Below are positions 31,771-32,522 of a stretch of DNA of 32,522 bases, piece by piece. The DNA is taken from assembly GCA_964242035.1 (NCBI GenBank), contig CAXTCL010000013.1, positions 1 through 32,522 on the forward strand, given 5' to 3'. Position 1 is the first letter of the stretch, and each line of letters starts with the position of its first letter. The notes beneath the pieces are model-generated. The model had not been told where the DNA came from, did not search any database, and worked only from the letters and a program-made list of their open reading frames with translations. A program made the translations under genes and the position numbers. The stretch comes from BOG-908 sp964242035. Lineage in GTDB: Bacteria > Pseudomonadota > Alphaproteobacteria > Acetobacterales > Acetobacteraceae.

Positions 31771-32188
31771 ACTCCGCTTCGGACTCCGGCATCTCCTGGC
31801 GAGGACCGCTGTCCTGCCCCTTGGCCGACGGATCACGGTCCACCAGCTCGATCACCGCCATGTCGGCTGCGTCGCCGTAGCGCATGCCGGCTTTCATGAC
31901 GCGCGTGTAGCCACCGGAGCGGGCCCGGTAGCGTTCGGCCAGAGTATCGAACAGCTTCTGGACGATCGTGTTGTCGCGAAGCTGGGCGTAGGCTTGCCGG
32001 CGGGCGTGCAGGTTCCCGCGCTTGCCCAACGTAATCAGGCGCTCGGCGACGGGGCGCAGCTCCTTGGCCTTTGGCAGCGTGGTGGTGATCTGCTCGTGCT
32101 TTATCAACGCGACCGCCATGTTGCGGAACATCGCGAGGCGGTGGGTTGATGTTACGCCGAGCTTCCGGCCGGCTACCCCGTGACGCAT
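31769..32188 (-). CDS. rplQ: 50S ribosomal protein L17
   Basis: The 139-residue product begins MRHGVAGRKLGVTSTHRLAMFRNMAVALIKHEQITTTL, diagnostic of L17, and contains ELRPVAERLITLGKRG and GYTRVMKAGMRYGDAADMAVIEL. It is a large-subunit protein near the peptide exit tunnel. The C-terminal acidic extension (SAKGQDSGPRQEMPESEAE) is common in alphaproteobacteria. ATG at 32188 with AGGAG 7 nt upstream. It follows rpoA on the minus strand in the standard order, but here a full repeat pair separates the two. Confidence 0.97.
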   Translation of the reverse strand: MRHGVAGRKLGVTSTHRLAMFRNMAVALIKHEQITTTLPKAKELRPVAERLITLGKRGNLHARRQAYAQLRDNTIVQKLFDTLAERYRARSGGYTRVMKAGMRYGDAADMAVIELVDRDPSAKGQDSGPRQEMPESEAE

Positions 32189-32202
32189 TTTCTACTCCTA
32201 AA

Positions 32203-32336
32203 AAGAAAGCAGTTCTTTTTTGAAAAAAAGAACCAAAAAACTTTTGCTCCCTGTCGGCGAGCCTCCGGAAGGTCCGCGACAGCACAGATGAAAGTCTTTT
32301 GCTTCTTTTCTTCAGAAAAGAAGGCCTTCCTTGCCT
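32203..32336. repeat. L+R repeat pair, centre A, between rpoA and rplQ
   Basis: L unit about 32203-32250 has the GTTC/GAAC stem, R unit about 32284-32336 has CTTCTTTTCT/AGAAAAGAAG. The centre pairs CTGTCGGCG (32251-32259) with CGCGACAG (about 32275-32282). It lies inside what is normally one operon, rpoA-rplQ, where a true terminator would be costly. Confidence 0.9.
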
Positions 32337-32340
32337 AAAC

Positions 32341-32522
32341 TCAGAAAGGTTCATCCAAACGCTTGGCCAGTTCCTCAATATTCTCCGGCGGCCAACCGGA
32401 AACATTCATCCCGAGCGCCAACCCCATGTTGGTCAGCACCTCCTTGATCTCGTTCAGAGACTTGCGCCCGAAGTTCGGCGTGCGCAGCATCTCCTGCTCG
32501 GTCTTCTGCACCAGGTCGCCGA
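32341..32522 (-). CDS. rpoA: DNA-directed RNA polymerase alpha subunit, C-terminal part
   Basis: Only the last 60 or so codons lie in the window; the rest continues beyond the right edge. The visible part is the alpha C-terminal domain, with LVQKTEQEMLRTPNFGRKSL then NEIKEVLTNMGLALGM, the helix-hairpin-helix region that contacts UP elements and activators. The stop is TGA at 32341-32343, after the ending AKRLDEPF. rplQ follows downstream on the same strand. Confidence 0.96.
   Translation of the reverse strand, partial: GDLVQKTEQEMLRTPNFGRKSLNEIKEVLTNMGLALGMNVSGWPPENIEELAKRLDEPF

Noticed and set aside
1..32336. Recurring A/T-rich repeats as a CRISPR array or as a classical insertion sequence
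   Set aside because: Copies are separated by whole genes, occur in both orientations and have no spacers; no transposase, terminal target duplications or cas genes are visible.

Overview
The window looks like a chromosomal piece of a GC-rich alphaproteobacterium, most likely of the Acetobacteraceae. The evidence is the gene order rplU-rpmA-obgE-proB, an rpoA-rplQ pair, very high GC with C/G-ending codons, and a dense family of A/T-rich palindromic intergenic repeats of a kind I remember from that family (memory, not a search). No tRNA, rRNA, integrase, transposase or CRISPR array is visible.

Layout, left to right. 99-3074: a membrane protein, an Old Yellow Enzyme-type oxidoreductase (minus) and a divergent dienelactone-hydrolase-like protein. 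3260-8569: a tightly overlapping operon of a DUF4239 membrane protein, a glycogen-debranching-type amylo-alpha-1,6-glucosidase and a GH63 glucosidase. About 8661-12700: a lower-GC accessory island with three adjacent genes (DUF262 protein, DUF3696-type ATPase, unrecognised third protein); this is the best candidate for an undescribed or poorly described defence-type system. 12857-17365: a possibly 5'-truncated hypothetical gene, nadE, a small unknown gene abutting gltX. 17580-18961: a PspB-like peptide overlapping an exported GIN-domain protein whose cytoplasmic tail also looks phage-shock-like. 19226-22160: rplU, rpmA, obgE, proB. 22316-26428: an SDR-like protein and a DUF1244 protein (minus), divergent pyk and then zwf. 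26559-29958: a solitary Rieske gene petA (minus), a Wzz/GumC-like protein, a Fet4-like small membrane protein (minus). 30180-32522: cytochrome P450, rplQ and the 3' end of rpoA, all minus.

The most striking non-coding structure is an interspersed repeat. I call the form that reads AGCAAAAGTTTTTTGC then CTTCTTTTTT-TC-AAAAAAGAAG then GGCCTTGCTT on the plus strand the R unit, and its reverse complement the L unit. I count about 29 units at 18 places. Most are L+R pairs around a GC-rich centre that is itself an inverted repeat, either CTGTCGGCGG type (centre A) or CGCATTTGCA type (centre B), so each pair is a 130-160 nt near-perfect hairpin. Stem bases change in compensating fashion between copies. 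Several pairs exactly fill the gap from one stop codon to the next start codon, and the repeats are absent from the interior of the accessory island.

Metabolically the window combines storage-polysaccharide breakdown (debranching enzyme, GH63), glucose-6-phosphate oxidation (zwf), lower glycolysis (pyk), NAD synthesis (nadE) and proline synthesis (proB) with ribosome, RNA polymerase and envelope-stress functions. All functional calls are from motif reading by eye; no database was searched.
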